Shown in pieces: positions 29,426 to 37,647 of a stretch of 40,681 bases of DNA. The notes under the pieces are model-generated. The model saw nothing but the letters and a program-made list of their open reading frames with translations, ran no database searches and was not told the origin of the DNA. The stretch spans positions 1 to 40,681 of the forward strand of contig JACVCS010000030.1 of NCBI GenBank assembly GCA_016741915.1, read 5' to 3'. The DNA is from Phycisphaerales bacterium (GTDB lineage: Bacteria; Planctomycetota; Phycisphaerae; Phycisphaerales; UBA1924). The position numbers were made by a program, and so were the translations under genes. Numbering within the stretch: the stretch's first letter is position 1; each line of letters opens with the position of its first letter.

Positions 29426-31525
29426 ATGCACTCTTCACCACGTCATCCACCGGTTCTCCACCGCCACCACCTCGCCCTTCGGCCACGCTTGATCGCGCTG
29501 AGCCTCACCCTCGCCCTCCCCACCCTCACCCTGGCACAACCTCCCGACGACCCCGAGCCGATCACCCCGCCCGATCCGACCGAGCCGACCTTTCCCGCAC
29601 AACCCTCAACCCCAACCAACGGTTCCCCGCTTGATCGCCCACTTTTCCCGGTTGATCCCGCCTCGGTGGGCACTGTTCGACCCCTCGTCGAGCAGATCGA
29701 TCTCTTCCCGGGTGCTTCAGTCCTGCTTATCCCCATTGCCGTCGAAGGTGGGGTGGGTGGTGGAGGAGGGGGGGTTTTCCCTGGTTCGGTGACGATCCGA
29801 CTCGATGATCAACCCGCCCCCGCCTCACTGGTTTGTCTGAGCATCATCCCCCAGCCGCCCAAGGCCCCGGCTTCACCCCGATCGCGGTGGTCGCACTGGT
29901 GGGGGAGCGCCGCCCAGCAGCGTTGGGTCGCCTCGGCCACCCCGCCGCCACCGAGTTTGGACCCCGCCGCGCCGTCGCCCCAGTCCTCGTGGTTCATTCG
30001 GCTGGATGTTTCCGCCCTGAAGGCCGACCCCACCCGGCTGGGTCTGTCGCGTCTGAGTGTGGGTACGAGTTCAGTCCTGCTGCGTCGTTTGGAACAACCC
30101 CTCATCGATTCAGGGCGGGCGGTTCTTCGCTCGGCCGTGGAACAGCGCGTGCTCGCCGCCCGTTCGCCTCAGGCGCTTGTGCCGTTGATCAACCTTGCGT
30201 TGCCGCTCGCCTCGATCCCTTCGGAGCGTTGGCGTGCCCGGCTGATCCTCGAAGCCTGCCGCGAGCCTGTTCCGCCCATCGTCGGGTCGATGTCGCCGGG
30301 CCCGATCGACTCCTCGTTGGTCGAACTCGCCGACCAGCTCGAGGCCCGCTGGTTCGCCGCGATCGGTCGCCTCTCCCTCGCGGACGAAGCCCTCGCCCGC
30401 GAGCTTGCCTCGCGCCTCTGCACCATCGTCGTCAGCGAGCAGCACGTGCTGCCCTTCTTCATTCCCACCGATCCGCAGGAACTGCAACTGTGCGCCCAGT
30501 TGCTTCAGCCCGACCGCAGCCGGGAGGGCCTCATCCGCGTCGCTCGTGAGTTCATCGCCTCGCGCACCAACGCACTCGCCTGGGTCGATGACGACGCGGC
30601 CTTAATCACCGCGGATCCATCCGCGATCGACGACAAAGCCGTCGCCGCGACTTCGCCCGCTGACATGCACTTCAAGGCCCGCGTCTGGGCGGTGAATCTC
30701 TCTGCAACCCCCGGGCTGGCCTCGCTGGTCATGCCCTGGGGCGCATCAACCCCGCCGCAGGAGCTCCAAGGCTTCTCCGCGCTCGAACTGACCACCCTCC
30801 CCGCGGTGGAACTGAACCCCGCCGACGCGCCGATCAACGACGCGCTCAAAGGCGCAACCGCCGCGCAGGTCGCCGCCCGCCTGGGTTCGACCTCGACGAC
30901 GCTCACGACCATCAAGCGTGCCCTGCCCGTTCGCCCGCCGGGGTTTGATATTCCGCAGCTCGCCGCCGACTGGTCCCTCGCCTCTTTGAGCCGTGGGTCG
31001 CCTGATCTGCCGCAGCCCGACGACGACCCGAGTTTCCCGGTCGGCACGACCTACACCACCACCGCCCGCCTGTTCTTTGACGACTCCGCGGTCAACCTTG
31101 ACCCGACGCAGAGCAAGGGGAAGTGGACGCTCTTTATCCAGTGCCGCCAGGGCGCGGGGGAACTGAACACCGACGATCGCGTGACGATCCACCTGGGCCC
31201 GGCCTTTGCCGACCTCGCCACGCTGACACTCACGCCCCGCGGCATCCTCACCGACCTTTCCGCTCAAGGCCGAGGAAGTCCGCCCATGACGCTCAACACC
31301 GTGCTGACCCCCGCCGACCAAGCCCGTCAATCGCCCGCGCAGTGGACCGCGTGGATTCCCTTGCCCAGCGGCGCGGTGGAGAGTTCGGGGCTCATGCGCA
31401 TCGCCATCACCCGCACCGACCCCCGCGGCGTGCGTTCCACGTTCCCCCGCCCGATGCTCCCATGGCAGATCCAACCCGGGCGATTGCCCCTGGACACCAG
31501 CGCCTGGCTGGCGCTGCCGAAGTGA
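29426..31525 (+). CDS. Large secreted protein of unknown function
   Basis: 699 aa, no family recognised. A signal peptide (about 1-36, ending LTLA) is followed by a Pro/Thr linker. The body has a helical part (about 220-400: LINLALPLASIPSERWRARLILEACREP) and a beta-rich C-terminal half (about 500-699: TYTTTARLFFDDSAVNLD, WTAWIPLPSGAVESSGLMRIAITR). A Gly run (about 109-117) comes from a G-rich tract that could form a G-quadruplex (29750-29774). Probably periplasmic or surface. The start at 29426 is chosen because it begins a signal peptide; the ATG has no clear Shine-Dalgarno. Confidence 0.7.
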   Translation: MHSSPRHPPVLHRHHLALRPRLIALSLTLALPTLTLAQPPDDPEPITPPDPTEPTFPAQPSTPTNGSPLDRPLFPVDPASVGTVRPLVEQIDLFPGASVLLIPIAVEGGVGGGGGGVFPGSVTIRLDDQPAPASLVCLSIIPQPPKAPASPRSRWSHWWGSAAQQRWVASATPPPPSLDPAAPSPQSSWFIRLDVSALKADPTRLGLSRLSVGTSSVLLRRLEQPLIDSGRAVLRSAVEQRVLAARSPQALVPLINLALPLASIPSERWRARLILEACREPVPPIVGSMSPGPIDSSLVELADQLEARWFAAIGRLSLADEALARELASRLCTIVVSEQHVLPFFIPTDPQELQLCAQLLQPDRSREGLIRVAREFIASRTNALAWVDDDAALITADPSAIDDKAVAATSPADMHFKARVWAVNLSATPGLASLVMPWGASTPPQELQGFSALELTTLPAVELNPADAPINDALKGATAAQVAARLGSTSTTLTTIKRALPVRPPGFDIPQLAADWSLASLSRGSPDLPQPDDDPSFPVGTTYTTTARLFFDDSAVNLDPTQSKGKWTLFIQCRQGAGELNTDDRVTIHLGPAFADLATLTLTPRGILTDLSAQGRGSPPMTLNTVLTPADQARQSPAQWTAWIPLPSGAVESSGLMRIAITRTDPRGVRSTFPRPMLPWQIQPGRLPLDTSAWLALPK
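29750..29774 (+). repeat. G-run tract inside the 699-aa gene
   Basis: GGGG, GGG, GG, GG, GG and G7 separated by single bases (29750-29774). It encodes a run of glycines absent from the rest of the protein and has G-quadruplex potential. Confidence 0.6.
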
Positions 31526-31561
31526 GATGGAGTCAGCACCCGCAAAGCTCAGCGTGCCCGC

Positions 31562-31993
31562 TCAGTTTGTTTCCGTCGGTGCGACCAGGTAGAACCGCGC
31601 AATGGGCACCTCGAAGATCGATTCGTCGCCCTCACGCTGGAAGACGTAGTGGCCTTCCATCGTCCCCCACGCGGTGGGCAGCGGGCAGAACGACGAATAC
31701 TCGAACGACTGACCCGGGCGCAGGATGGGCTGCTGACCGACGACGCCCTCGCCCTGCACTTCGTTGCCGCGCCCGTGGGCGTCGACAATCGTCCAGTGGC
31801 GCAGCAGGAGCTGCGCGGTGATCTGCGACTCGTTGGCGATGCGGATGCGGTACCCGAAGATGAACTGCCGGGCCTCGGGGTCCGAGTGGTCGGGCAGGTA
31901 CGTCGGGAAGACCGCGATGCGGAAGCCGTTGGAGGTCGACTCCGATCCGCGGCAGGCCGGACGACGGGATGAGGCGGGAGGCGAAGACTGCAT
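31562..31993 (-). CDS. apaG: ApaG (Co2+/Mg2+ efflux-associated DUF525 protein)
   Basis: 143 aa. The ApaG/DUF525 fold is clear: FIFGYRIRIANESQITAQLLLRHWTIVDAHGRGNEVQGEGVVGQQPILRPGQSFEYSS, with GTMEGHYVFQ and ending in FEVPIARFYL. The GxGxxG-like GEGVVG motif is present. The N-terminus (1-30) is a Ser/Pro extension. Function is not settled; genetic data link ApaG to metal tolerance. Convergent with the 699-aa gene, upstream of a terminator-bearing gap. Confidence 0.92.
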   Translation of the reverse strand: MQSSPPASSRRPACRGSESTSNGFRIAVFPTYLPDHSDPEARQFIFGYRIRIANESQITAQLLLRHWTIVDAHGRGNEVQGEGVVGQQPILRPGQSFEYSSFCPLPTAWGTMEGHYVFQREGDESIFEVPIARFYLVAPTETN

Positions 31994-32086
31994 GGATCAA
32001 CCCCGTCAAGGTGCGGCCGTTCTCACCGCACGAAAAGGTGGGACATGCAGTGTACCTTGCCTCACCGACAGAAAAGCTCCATGACG

Positions 32087-32108
32087 AAAAAACCGCGCAA
32101 AATCGCGG
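32087..32108 (-). terminator. Intrinsic terminator after the fur/M16 unit
   Basis: On the minus strand CCGCG (32108-32104), loop ATTTTG, CGCGG (32097-32093), then TTTTTT. It lies about 60 nt after the M16 stop and separates the fur/M16 unit from apaG. Confidence 0.8.
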
Positions 32109-32166
32109 GTGTGGGGGGGTGTTGAAACAGGCAAGCTGGGTCAACCGGGCACCACCTGCTCATCCC

Positions 32167-33417
32167 CTAGGCCATCACCGCCAGCGGTGAGGGCCCGAGC
32201 GTCACGATCGTCCGCGGCTGCTTCCCCTTCGCGTGGACCCGAGCCAGGTACGCGTTGAGATCATCGAGCGTGATGGCATCGATTGCGCGCGCAAACTCGT
32301 CCAGGGTGCGGGGTTTCCCGAGTCTGTGCTGATCGGTGGCGAGCGCGCCCGCACGGGCGGAGGTCGATTCGCCGGAGAAGATGAGGGCCGACTTCATCCC
32401 AACCACCGCGCGGTCGAACTCCTCGCGCGTGACCAGCCCGGCGGGTGAGAAGATCCGTTCCAGTTCGCTGAGCAGGACATCGAGCGACTGCTGCGCACGC
32501 TGGGGCGTGGTGCCGACGTACGAGGTCAGGCGTCCGGAGTGCTTGTCGCCCGCGTACGAGGCGGAGACCGAGTAGCACAAGCCGCGTTTCTCGCGCACTT
32601 CGGAGAACAGCCGCGATGCGGAGCCCGCGGAGAGCACGCTGGCGGCGAGCCTGTGGAGGTTCGATTCCGCGTCCGCCTCTTTCGGTGCGTCGGCGGCGGT
32701 GAGGATGTGCACCTGGTTCGATTCGTCGGCCTCGTGGTGGTAGCTTCCGCGCTCCGGATTCGCCTCGATCCGCGGCTCCGGGGTCGATCCCTCCCAGCCC
32801 TTCAGCAAGGGCACCAAGGCCCGCTCGATCGCGTCGGGATCGCAATCACCCGCAATCGCGAGGATGCTCGACGCGGGCGTGGCCTTGGTGAACCACGCCG
32901 AGCGGACATCGCTGTCGGTCAGGGCTGAAAGTCCTTCTTCGGTCCCCACGACGCGACGGTTGAAGGGCTGTTCGACGTGGCGTTCGCTGAGCAGGAGCGA
33001 GGCGTACCCCGCGGGGTCGTCGCGTAAAGCGGCCACCGTCTGGAGCGCCAGTTCACGTGCGGGCTCGAAGGCCTGCGCTTCGAGCCTGGGCCTGCGCACG
33101 ATGTCCACCAGCAGGGGCAGCGCGTTGAGCAGGTTTGTCCCAAGGGCCGTGGCCGACAGGCGGACGTATGTCAACCCCGCGGAGCACGAGCGGAGCACGC
33201 CCAGCGCGTCGAGAGCGTCGGCGTGCTGGCGCGAATCACGCTCGCCCGCGCCGCGCAGCAGCATCTCGCACAGGACGGTCGAAAGACCCTCGCGCCCGCG
33301 CGGGTCGTGCGCGGCGCCGACGGGGATCAGCCACAGCAGCGAAGCGGACTTCGCCGAGGCGTTTGGCTCGATCAGCAGGGGCATACCCCCCGGCAACGTT
33401 CGACGATGGATCGCCAT
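32167..33417 (-). CDS. M16-family peptidase-like protein lacking the zinc motif
   Basis: 416 aa, two-lobed M16 (insulinase/MPP) fold. The C-terminal lobe is typical: AGSASRLFSEVREKRGLCYSVSASY, GTTPQRAQQSLDVLLSEL, LVTREEFDRAVVGMKSALIFSGES. The N-terminal lobe should carry HxxEH, but the place reads GLSTVLCEMLLRGAG, so both His are gone and the site cannot bind zinc in the usual way. Non-catalytic M16 subunits normally act with an active partner, as MPP-alpha or PqqG do; no partner is in the window. It starts 6 nt after the fur stop, so the two are cotranscribed. Confidence 0.8.
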   Translation of the reverse strand: MAIHRRTLPGGMPLLIEPNASAKSASLLWLIPVGAAHDPRGREGLSTVLCEMLLRGAGERDSRQHADALDALGVLRSCSAGLTYVRLSATALGTNLLNALPLLVDIVRRPRLEAQAFEPARELALQTVAALRDDPAGYASLLLSERHVEQPFNRRVVGTEEGLSALTDSDVRSAWFTKATPASSILAIAGDCDPDAIERALVPLLKGWEGSTPEPRIEANPERGSYHHEADESNQVHILTAADAPKEADAESNLHRLAASVLSAGSASRLFSEVREKRGLCYSVSASYAGDKHSGRLTSYVGTTPQRAQQSLDVLLSELERIFSPAGLVTREEFDRAVVGMKSALIFSGESTSARAGALATDQHRLGKPRTLDEFARAIDAITLDDLNAYLARVHAKGKQPRTIVTLGPSPLAVMA

Positions 33418-33423
33418 ACCTGT

Positions 33424-33984
33424 TCACTCGCTCCCGCGTTGCTTGATGGGCGGCGTGCCCGCCTTGACGCTGATACTGCCGCCGTCGACCGCGTAGACCA
33501 CAAATCGCTGGCCCTGATGATTCAGCCCGCGCTCGGCGCACAAGCGCCGCGCGAGCGCCGTGAGTTCCGGCGCGTCGAAGGGGATGATCTCCGCGGAATC
33601 TGTCCGCACGATGATCCCTGTCGAAGACGAGCCGTAGGCGAGTTGGTAGTGCGCGTGCTCGGCATGAAAGAGCACCTGCTGCAGCACGCCCGCCTCTTGC
33701 AGCAGTTTGATCGTGCGGTAGACCGTCGCCTTCGATACGCGGAAGGGCGGTTGCCCGGGCCCGGGGTTCGCCGCGAGTTTCTTCAAGACCGCGATGAGTT
33801 GCTCGGCCTGGAACGGCGCGTTGAAGCTCGTCACCGCTTCAAGGATCCGCGCCCGCTCGGGGGTGTACTTCAGCCCCTGCTTCTTCAGCGCGCGCCGGAA
33901 CGTCGCGCACAGTGGCTCGATGATCGTCGGGATGGTCGATCCACCCGAGCCGACCGGGCTGGTGTGGGGCGTCGCGGGGGCCAT
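33424..33984 (-). CDS. Fur-family transcriptional regulator without the structural zinc cysteines
   Basis: 186 aa, with an N-terminal extension. The winged helix is clear: TFRRALKKQGLKYTPERARILEAV, FRVSKATVYRTIKLLQEAGVLQQV. The dimerisation domain keeps HAEHAHYQL (metal-site His) but both CxxC pairs that hold the structural zinc in most Fur proteins are absent: LICxxCG is LAYGSSSTG, and the C-terminus lacks Cys. It may be a Fur, Zur or PerR relative; the metal cannot be told. ATG 33984 has TAGCAT 5 nt upstream. It is followed by the M16-like gene. Confidence 0.87.
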   Translation of the reverse strand: MAPATPHTSPVGSGGSTIPTIIEPLCATFRRALKKQGLKYTPERARILEAVTSFNAPFQAEQLIAVLKKLAANPGPGQPPFRVSKATVYRTIKLLQEAGVLQQVLFHAEHAHYQLAYGSSSTGIIVRTDSAEIIPFDAPELTALARRLCAERGLNHQGQRFVVYAVDGGSISVKAGTPPIKQRGSE

Positions 33985-33989
33985 GCCGT

Positions 33990-33995
33990 ATGCTA
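33990..33995 (-). promoter_or_regulatory. Candidate -10 (TAGCAT) for leaderless fur mRNA
   Basis: TAGCAT on minus, 5 nt from the fur ATG; no Shine-Dalgarno. No standard Fur box is seen in the 91-nt gap. Confidence 0.45.
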
Positions 33996-34075
33996 CGCGA
34001 AACCCCGGCGCGGTCGCTGAAGGGCCCTTGAGCGCCGGATCAGCCCCGCGTTTGCACCAGCCGAGCGGAGTCGCC

Positions 34076-36451
34076 ATGAGCCCCGACCAGCCCACCACCA
34101 CCGACGCCGAGCTTCGAGATCCGACCGCGCCGATGTCAACCTTCCGCAAGCTCGGTTCGTGGTATCTGCTCACCGTTGTCGCTTCGGTGGTCGTGGCGCT
34201 GCTGTGTTCACGAATCGGGTTCGAGGATGCGCCTTCGCCTTTGGCGCCCATGCTCGTGGCGGCCGAGCGGATGATCCGCGTGGCGCTCGTCGGCACGGTC
34301 GAGCTGCTGTGCATCTGGGGCTTCGGCTGCATGGTCATGCTGCTTCCCGCGGTGCGAACCTGGCGTGATCGGCGGTTCCTCGCCATGCCCGTGGGCCTGG
34401 GGCTCTTCGCGTGGCTCTGTCACAACTTGGGGGTGCTGGGGCTCTTCAGTGGTGTGGGCTTCGGCTCCGGTTCGCAGATCATCGCCGCGGCGCTTGCGTG
34501 CGTCGGCGTGGGCTTTGCGGTGCGCGAGGTGCTGCAGATCAGCCGGGAGCGTGCCTCGGGTCACTTTGCGGCTTCGTCGTCTACGCCTTGGTCGATCCTG
34601 CTGGCCGCCCCGGCGCTGGGGGTGATGCTGCTGGCGTGTCTTTCCGTCCCGGGGCGGCTGTGGCCCTCGGAGGTCGGCGGCTACGACGTCACCAGCTACC
34701 ACGCGCCGCTCGTGCTGGAATGGGCCCGCCCCGGCGCACGCCTCTGGCCCGTCGATCACAACGTTTACTCGTTTCTGCCCTCGTACGTCGAAGCCATCTT
34801 CCTGCACATCCACGCCGCCCTCGGCGGTGGCGACGGCTCAACTTCAGGTCTGAAAGGTTGGGACGGCGTGGGACTGAGCGCCAGCCAGTTTGTGCACGCC
34901 GGTTGCAGCGTCTTTACGGCGCTGCTGGTGCTGCGGCTCGTTCAGCGCCTTGCGCTGGCGCTGTTGCCCGACTCTGCGGTGAAGCAGACCTTCGGCCGAT
35001 TGGCTTCGGGCGTCGCAGCCGCGGCGGTTGTCGCGTTGCCGTGGAGCGTCGTGTGCGGCTCGATGATGTACAACGAGATGGCGGTCTGCGCCGTCTTTGC
35101 TGGTGCGCTGCTTGTGCTGGTCGATGCGCAGACTCGCGCCGTCGCCGCGGGCGCGGGCAAGGTTCAGCCGATCGCGCGGGGGTTTGTGGTCGGTGGGCTC
35201 ATGGGCGCCGCCTGCGGCTTCAAGCCCACGGCCATGTTTTTGTGCGTCCCCACCGCCGCCGCCGCGCTGGTTTTCTGGTCGTGGTTCAGAATCGAGCGCA
35301 CCGCGGGCACGGGCGCGCGGGCTCGATCGGTCGTTATCACATGCTTCGCCGGAGCGCTGGGGGGGATCATCTTCTTCGCTCCACCGATGATCCGGAATGC
35401 GATTGCCACCTCGGGCAATCCGGTCTTTCCCGCGGCGACGGGTCTTCTGGGCACGGCTCACTGGTCGAGCGAACAAGCCGCCCGGTTCATCTCGGGGCAT
35501 CTGTCGGTGGGGTTTGTTGAGGGTGTGAAGCTCTTGTTCTCAGCGACGCCCGCGGCCGAGGGGTTGGGTCAGCCCCGCGGGATTTTTCATGTGCAATGGG
35601 CTTTGCTCTTTCCGGCGGCTTTTTTCGCGTTGGTCCTCTCGGCCGTCCACGCGATCTTCACCCGCAAGCACGACGCACGCCGCTCGTCGCTCCAGCTCGC
35701 GATCCTTGCGGTTGCTGTGGTTGGGGTTGTCGGTGCGTTGATCTGGTGGGCTGGTTTCTCGCATGCGCAGTCGCGGTTTTTGCTGCCGCTGGCGCCGGTG
35801 CTGGCGATCCTGATGGGGCTGGGCGTTTTGTCGATGGCGCGCTTGGGATTGTGGACGGGCGTGCTCGCCGGTGCGTTGGGTCTGGGCGTGGTGGCGTTCT
35901 CGAGTGCTCGTTGCATCGCGATCTTCGGAGCGGTGCAAGAGCCGAACCAGCTTCTGATCATGGGTCAGGCCGCGATCACGGGCGAGCTGGTGAAAGAGCG
36001 GCTCAGTGAGGTCGGTGCCTCCAGCGAAGAAGGTCGGGCGATCATGCGCAACGTGAACATGGAAGCGCTGGTGAACATCCAGAAGCCCAAAGGCCCCGCG
36101 ACCGACGGCGTCTACCTCATCGGCAAAGCCACCACCCTCTACTTCGACGAGCCCGTCGCCTATCACACCACGTGGGACGCCCGCGCGCTGGGCGACGCGA
36201 TGGAGAAGTTCCCCGACAGCCCCGAGGCGTGGTCAAAGGCCATCCGCGACGAGGGGCAGCGCCAGATCAACAAGCAGATCGTCTACGTCATCGTCGATTT
36301 CCTCGAACTCAACCGCCTCCGCGCCAGCGGCTGGTACGACCCGCGCGTCACCGACGAAAAACTCCAGCGCTGGATGAACGAACAGACCACCCCGGTGCGT
36401 GAATATCGCGAGCTGGGCATGGTGCTGCTGAAGCTCCGACCCGCGCGGTGA
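34076..36451 (+). CDS. GT-C-type membrane glycosyltransferase (ArnT/PMT-like)
   Basis: 791 aa, about 12 predicted helices. The extracytoplasmic loop after the first helices has EVGGYDVTSYHAPLVLEWA, a place where GT-C (family 39/83-like) enzymes carry their Asp. Conserved spots include HNVYSFLPSYVEAIFL, WSVVCGSMMYNEMAV, FKPTAMFLCVPT, AGFSHAQSRFLLPLAP. The C-terminal ~190 residues form a soluble domain. It probably transfers a polyprenyl-linked sugar to lipid or protein in the envelope; the acceptor is unknown. The ATG at 34076 has GGAG 5 nt upstream. Divergent from fur. Confidence 0.7.
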   Translation: MSPDQPTTTDAELRDPTAPMSTFRKLGSWYLLTVVASVVVALLCSRIGFEDAPSPLAPMLVAAERMIRVALVGTVELLCIWGFGCMVMLLPAVRTWRDRRFLAMPVGLGLFAWLCHNLGVLGLFSGVGFGSGSQIIAAALACVGVGFAVREVLQISRERASGHFAASSSTPWSILLAAPALGVMLLACLSVPGRLWPSEVGGYDVTSYHAPLVLEWARPGARLWPVDHNVYSFLPSYVEAIFLHIHAALGGGDGSTSGLKGWDGVGLSASQFVHAGCSVFTALLVLRLVQRLALALLPDSAVKQTFGRLASGVAAAAVVALPWSVVCGSMMYNEMAVCAVFAGALLVLVDAQTRAVAAGAGKVQPIARGFVVGGLMGAACGFKPTAMFLCVPTAAAALVFWSWFRIERTAGTGARARSVVITCFAGALGGIIFFAPPMIRNAIATSGNPVFPAATGLLGTAHWSSEQAARFISGHLSVGFVEGVKLLFSATPAAEGLGQPRGIFHVQWALLFPAAFFALVLSAVHAIFTRKHDARRSSLQLAILAVAVVGVVGALIWWAGFSHAQSRFLLPLAPVLAILMGLGVLSMARLGLWTGVLAGALGLGVVAFSSARCIAIFGAVQEPNQLLIMGQAAITGELVKERLSEVGASSEEGRAIMRNVNMEALVNIQKPKGPATDGVYLIGKATTLYFDEPVAYHTTWDARALGDAMEKFPDSPEAWSKAIRDEGQRQINKQIVYVIVDFLELNRLRASGWYDPRVTDEKLQRWMNEQTTPVREYRELGMVLLKLRPAR

Positions 36452-36554
36452 GGCCCTTTCTGGTGGCATGGCTCTTCAGAGCCGTGCGCCCGTGGCAGAC
36501 ACATCCCCGTTGCACGCAGTCAACCAAGCACGCCCGAATCACCCACCCCACGCG

Positions 36555-36560
36555 TACGCT
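36555..36560 (+). promoter_or_regulatory. Candidate -10 (TACGCT) for the LPG-like gene
   Basis: TACGCT, 7-nt gap, ATG at 36568. The same hexamer serves the PEGA lipoprotein gene. The longer frame from 36448 is not supported. Confidence 0.4.
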
Positions 36561-36567
36561 CGTGCTC

Positions 36568-37647
36568 ATGCCCACCGACGAACGCTCAAACCTCTCGGCC
36601 TCACCCGCACCCCCCGCCGGTCGGCGGGGTGTCGTTCAACTGCTGGGCTTCGTTCTGGGCCTGTGCATCCTGGGCTGGGTCATCTGGTCCGTCACGCGCG
36701 ATCAGAACCGTTTGCAAGAGATCAAACGCCTCGCCGACGCCCCGCTCTGGCAGTACGCACTCGCCCTGGGTCTCTCGGGCCTCACTGTCGCCCTCAGCGG
36801 CCTGGTCTTTTCCGCCATGAGTCTGGGCATCGACGCCAAACACCGCCCCGGCGCGCTGCGGTGCGTTGGCGTCAACAGTGTTTGCAGCCTGCTGAGTTAC
36901 CTCCCCATGAAGATCAGCCTCATCTTCAGGCTCTTCTTCCACCGTCGAATGGACGGCATGGATTGGCTCACCATCGCCGCGTGGATGGCCTCCGTCGCCG
37001 CCATCATTCTCATCAGCCTTACGCCGCCGTTCCTTGCCACCTGGCTGGTCAAAGAGCTCGATGTGCGCTGGTGGTCTATTGCGCTGGGCGGGATTCTCTT
37101 CGCGGGCTTGGCCGTGCCGATTGTCGCGAGTTTCTTCAGCGGCACCCCGGGCCTGAACCGCATCGAGTCCCTTCTGCGCACCCTCATCATCGGGCGCGTC
37201 GGTTTCATCGCCCGCACCCTCCGGGCCGCGTGGTTTGGCAAGCTCCACGCCGGGCTCATCCCGCTCAGCAGCAAGCGAGCTGTCTGGCTGGGTTTGACGC
37301 TGCGGTGTACGGATGTCGCGGCTCAGGCCGCACGGTTTTATCTTGTCTCGCGGATGGTCGGTGCGCCGCTGAGCGCCGAGCAGTGCGTGCTTGCCGGGGC
37401 GGTGTACTTCTTCATCCAAGCCGCCAGTCCTGCGGGCGTTGCGGGTCCGCGTGAGGGCGGGCTGATCGCGATTCTCGGTCAAGACGCCGCCGCGGTGGTG
37501 CTCGCTGTTTCCGCCGCGGAGGCCGTTGCGAATCTGCTCATGGGCGCTCTCTCGGCCGCCCTGCTCCGCGTAGACCGCCTCCTGGCGGGCGAGCGCAAGG
37601 CCGACGACGATTCTGCCGCGAACGAAACGAATCAGGAGCGCGCATGA
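36568..37647 (+). CDS. Lysylphosphatidylglycerol synthase TM-region / flippase-like protein
   Basis: 359 aa with about eight membrane helices: VVQLLGFVLGLCILGWVIWSV, YALALGLSGLTVALSGLVFSA, GVNSVCSLLSYLPMK, AGAVYFFIQAASPAGVAGPREGGLIAIL. The overall pattern is that of the LPG_synthase_TM (UPF0104) family, including lipid flippases and AglD-type proteins; there is no synthetase domain. Together with the upstream GT-C enzyme it suggests envelope lipid or glycan work, but that is inference. Stop overlaps the nadE ATG (ATGA). Confidence 0.75.
   Translation: MPTDERSNLSASPAPPAGRRGVVQLLGFVLGLCILGWVIWSVTRDQNRLQEIKRLADAPLWQYALALGLSGLTVALSGLVFSAMSLGIDAKHRPGALRCVGVNSVCSLLSYLPMKISLIFRLFFHRRMDGMDWLTIAAWMASVAAIILISLTPPFLATWLVKELDVRWWSIALGGILFAGLAVPIVASFFSGTPGLNRIESLLRTLIIGRVGFIARTLRAAWFGKLHAGLIPLSSKRAVWLGLTLRCTDVAAQAARFYLVSRMVGAPLSAEQCVLAGAVYFFIQAASPAGVAGPREGGLIAILGQDAAAVVLAVSAAEAVANLLMGALSAALLRVDRLLAGERKADDDSAANETNQERA

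Noticed and set aside
33985..34075. Fur box between fur and the GT-C gene
   Set aside because: No GATAATGATAATC-like palindrome is present.
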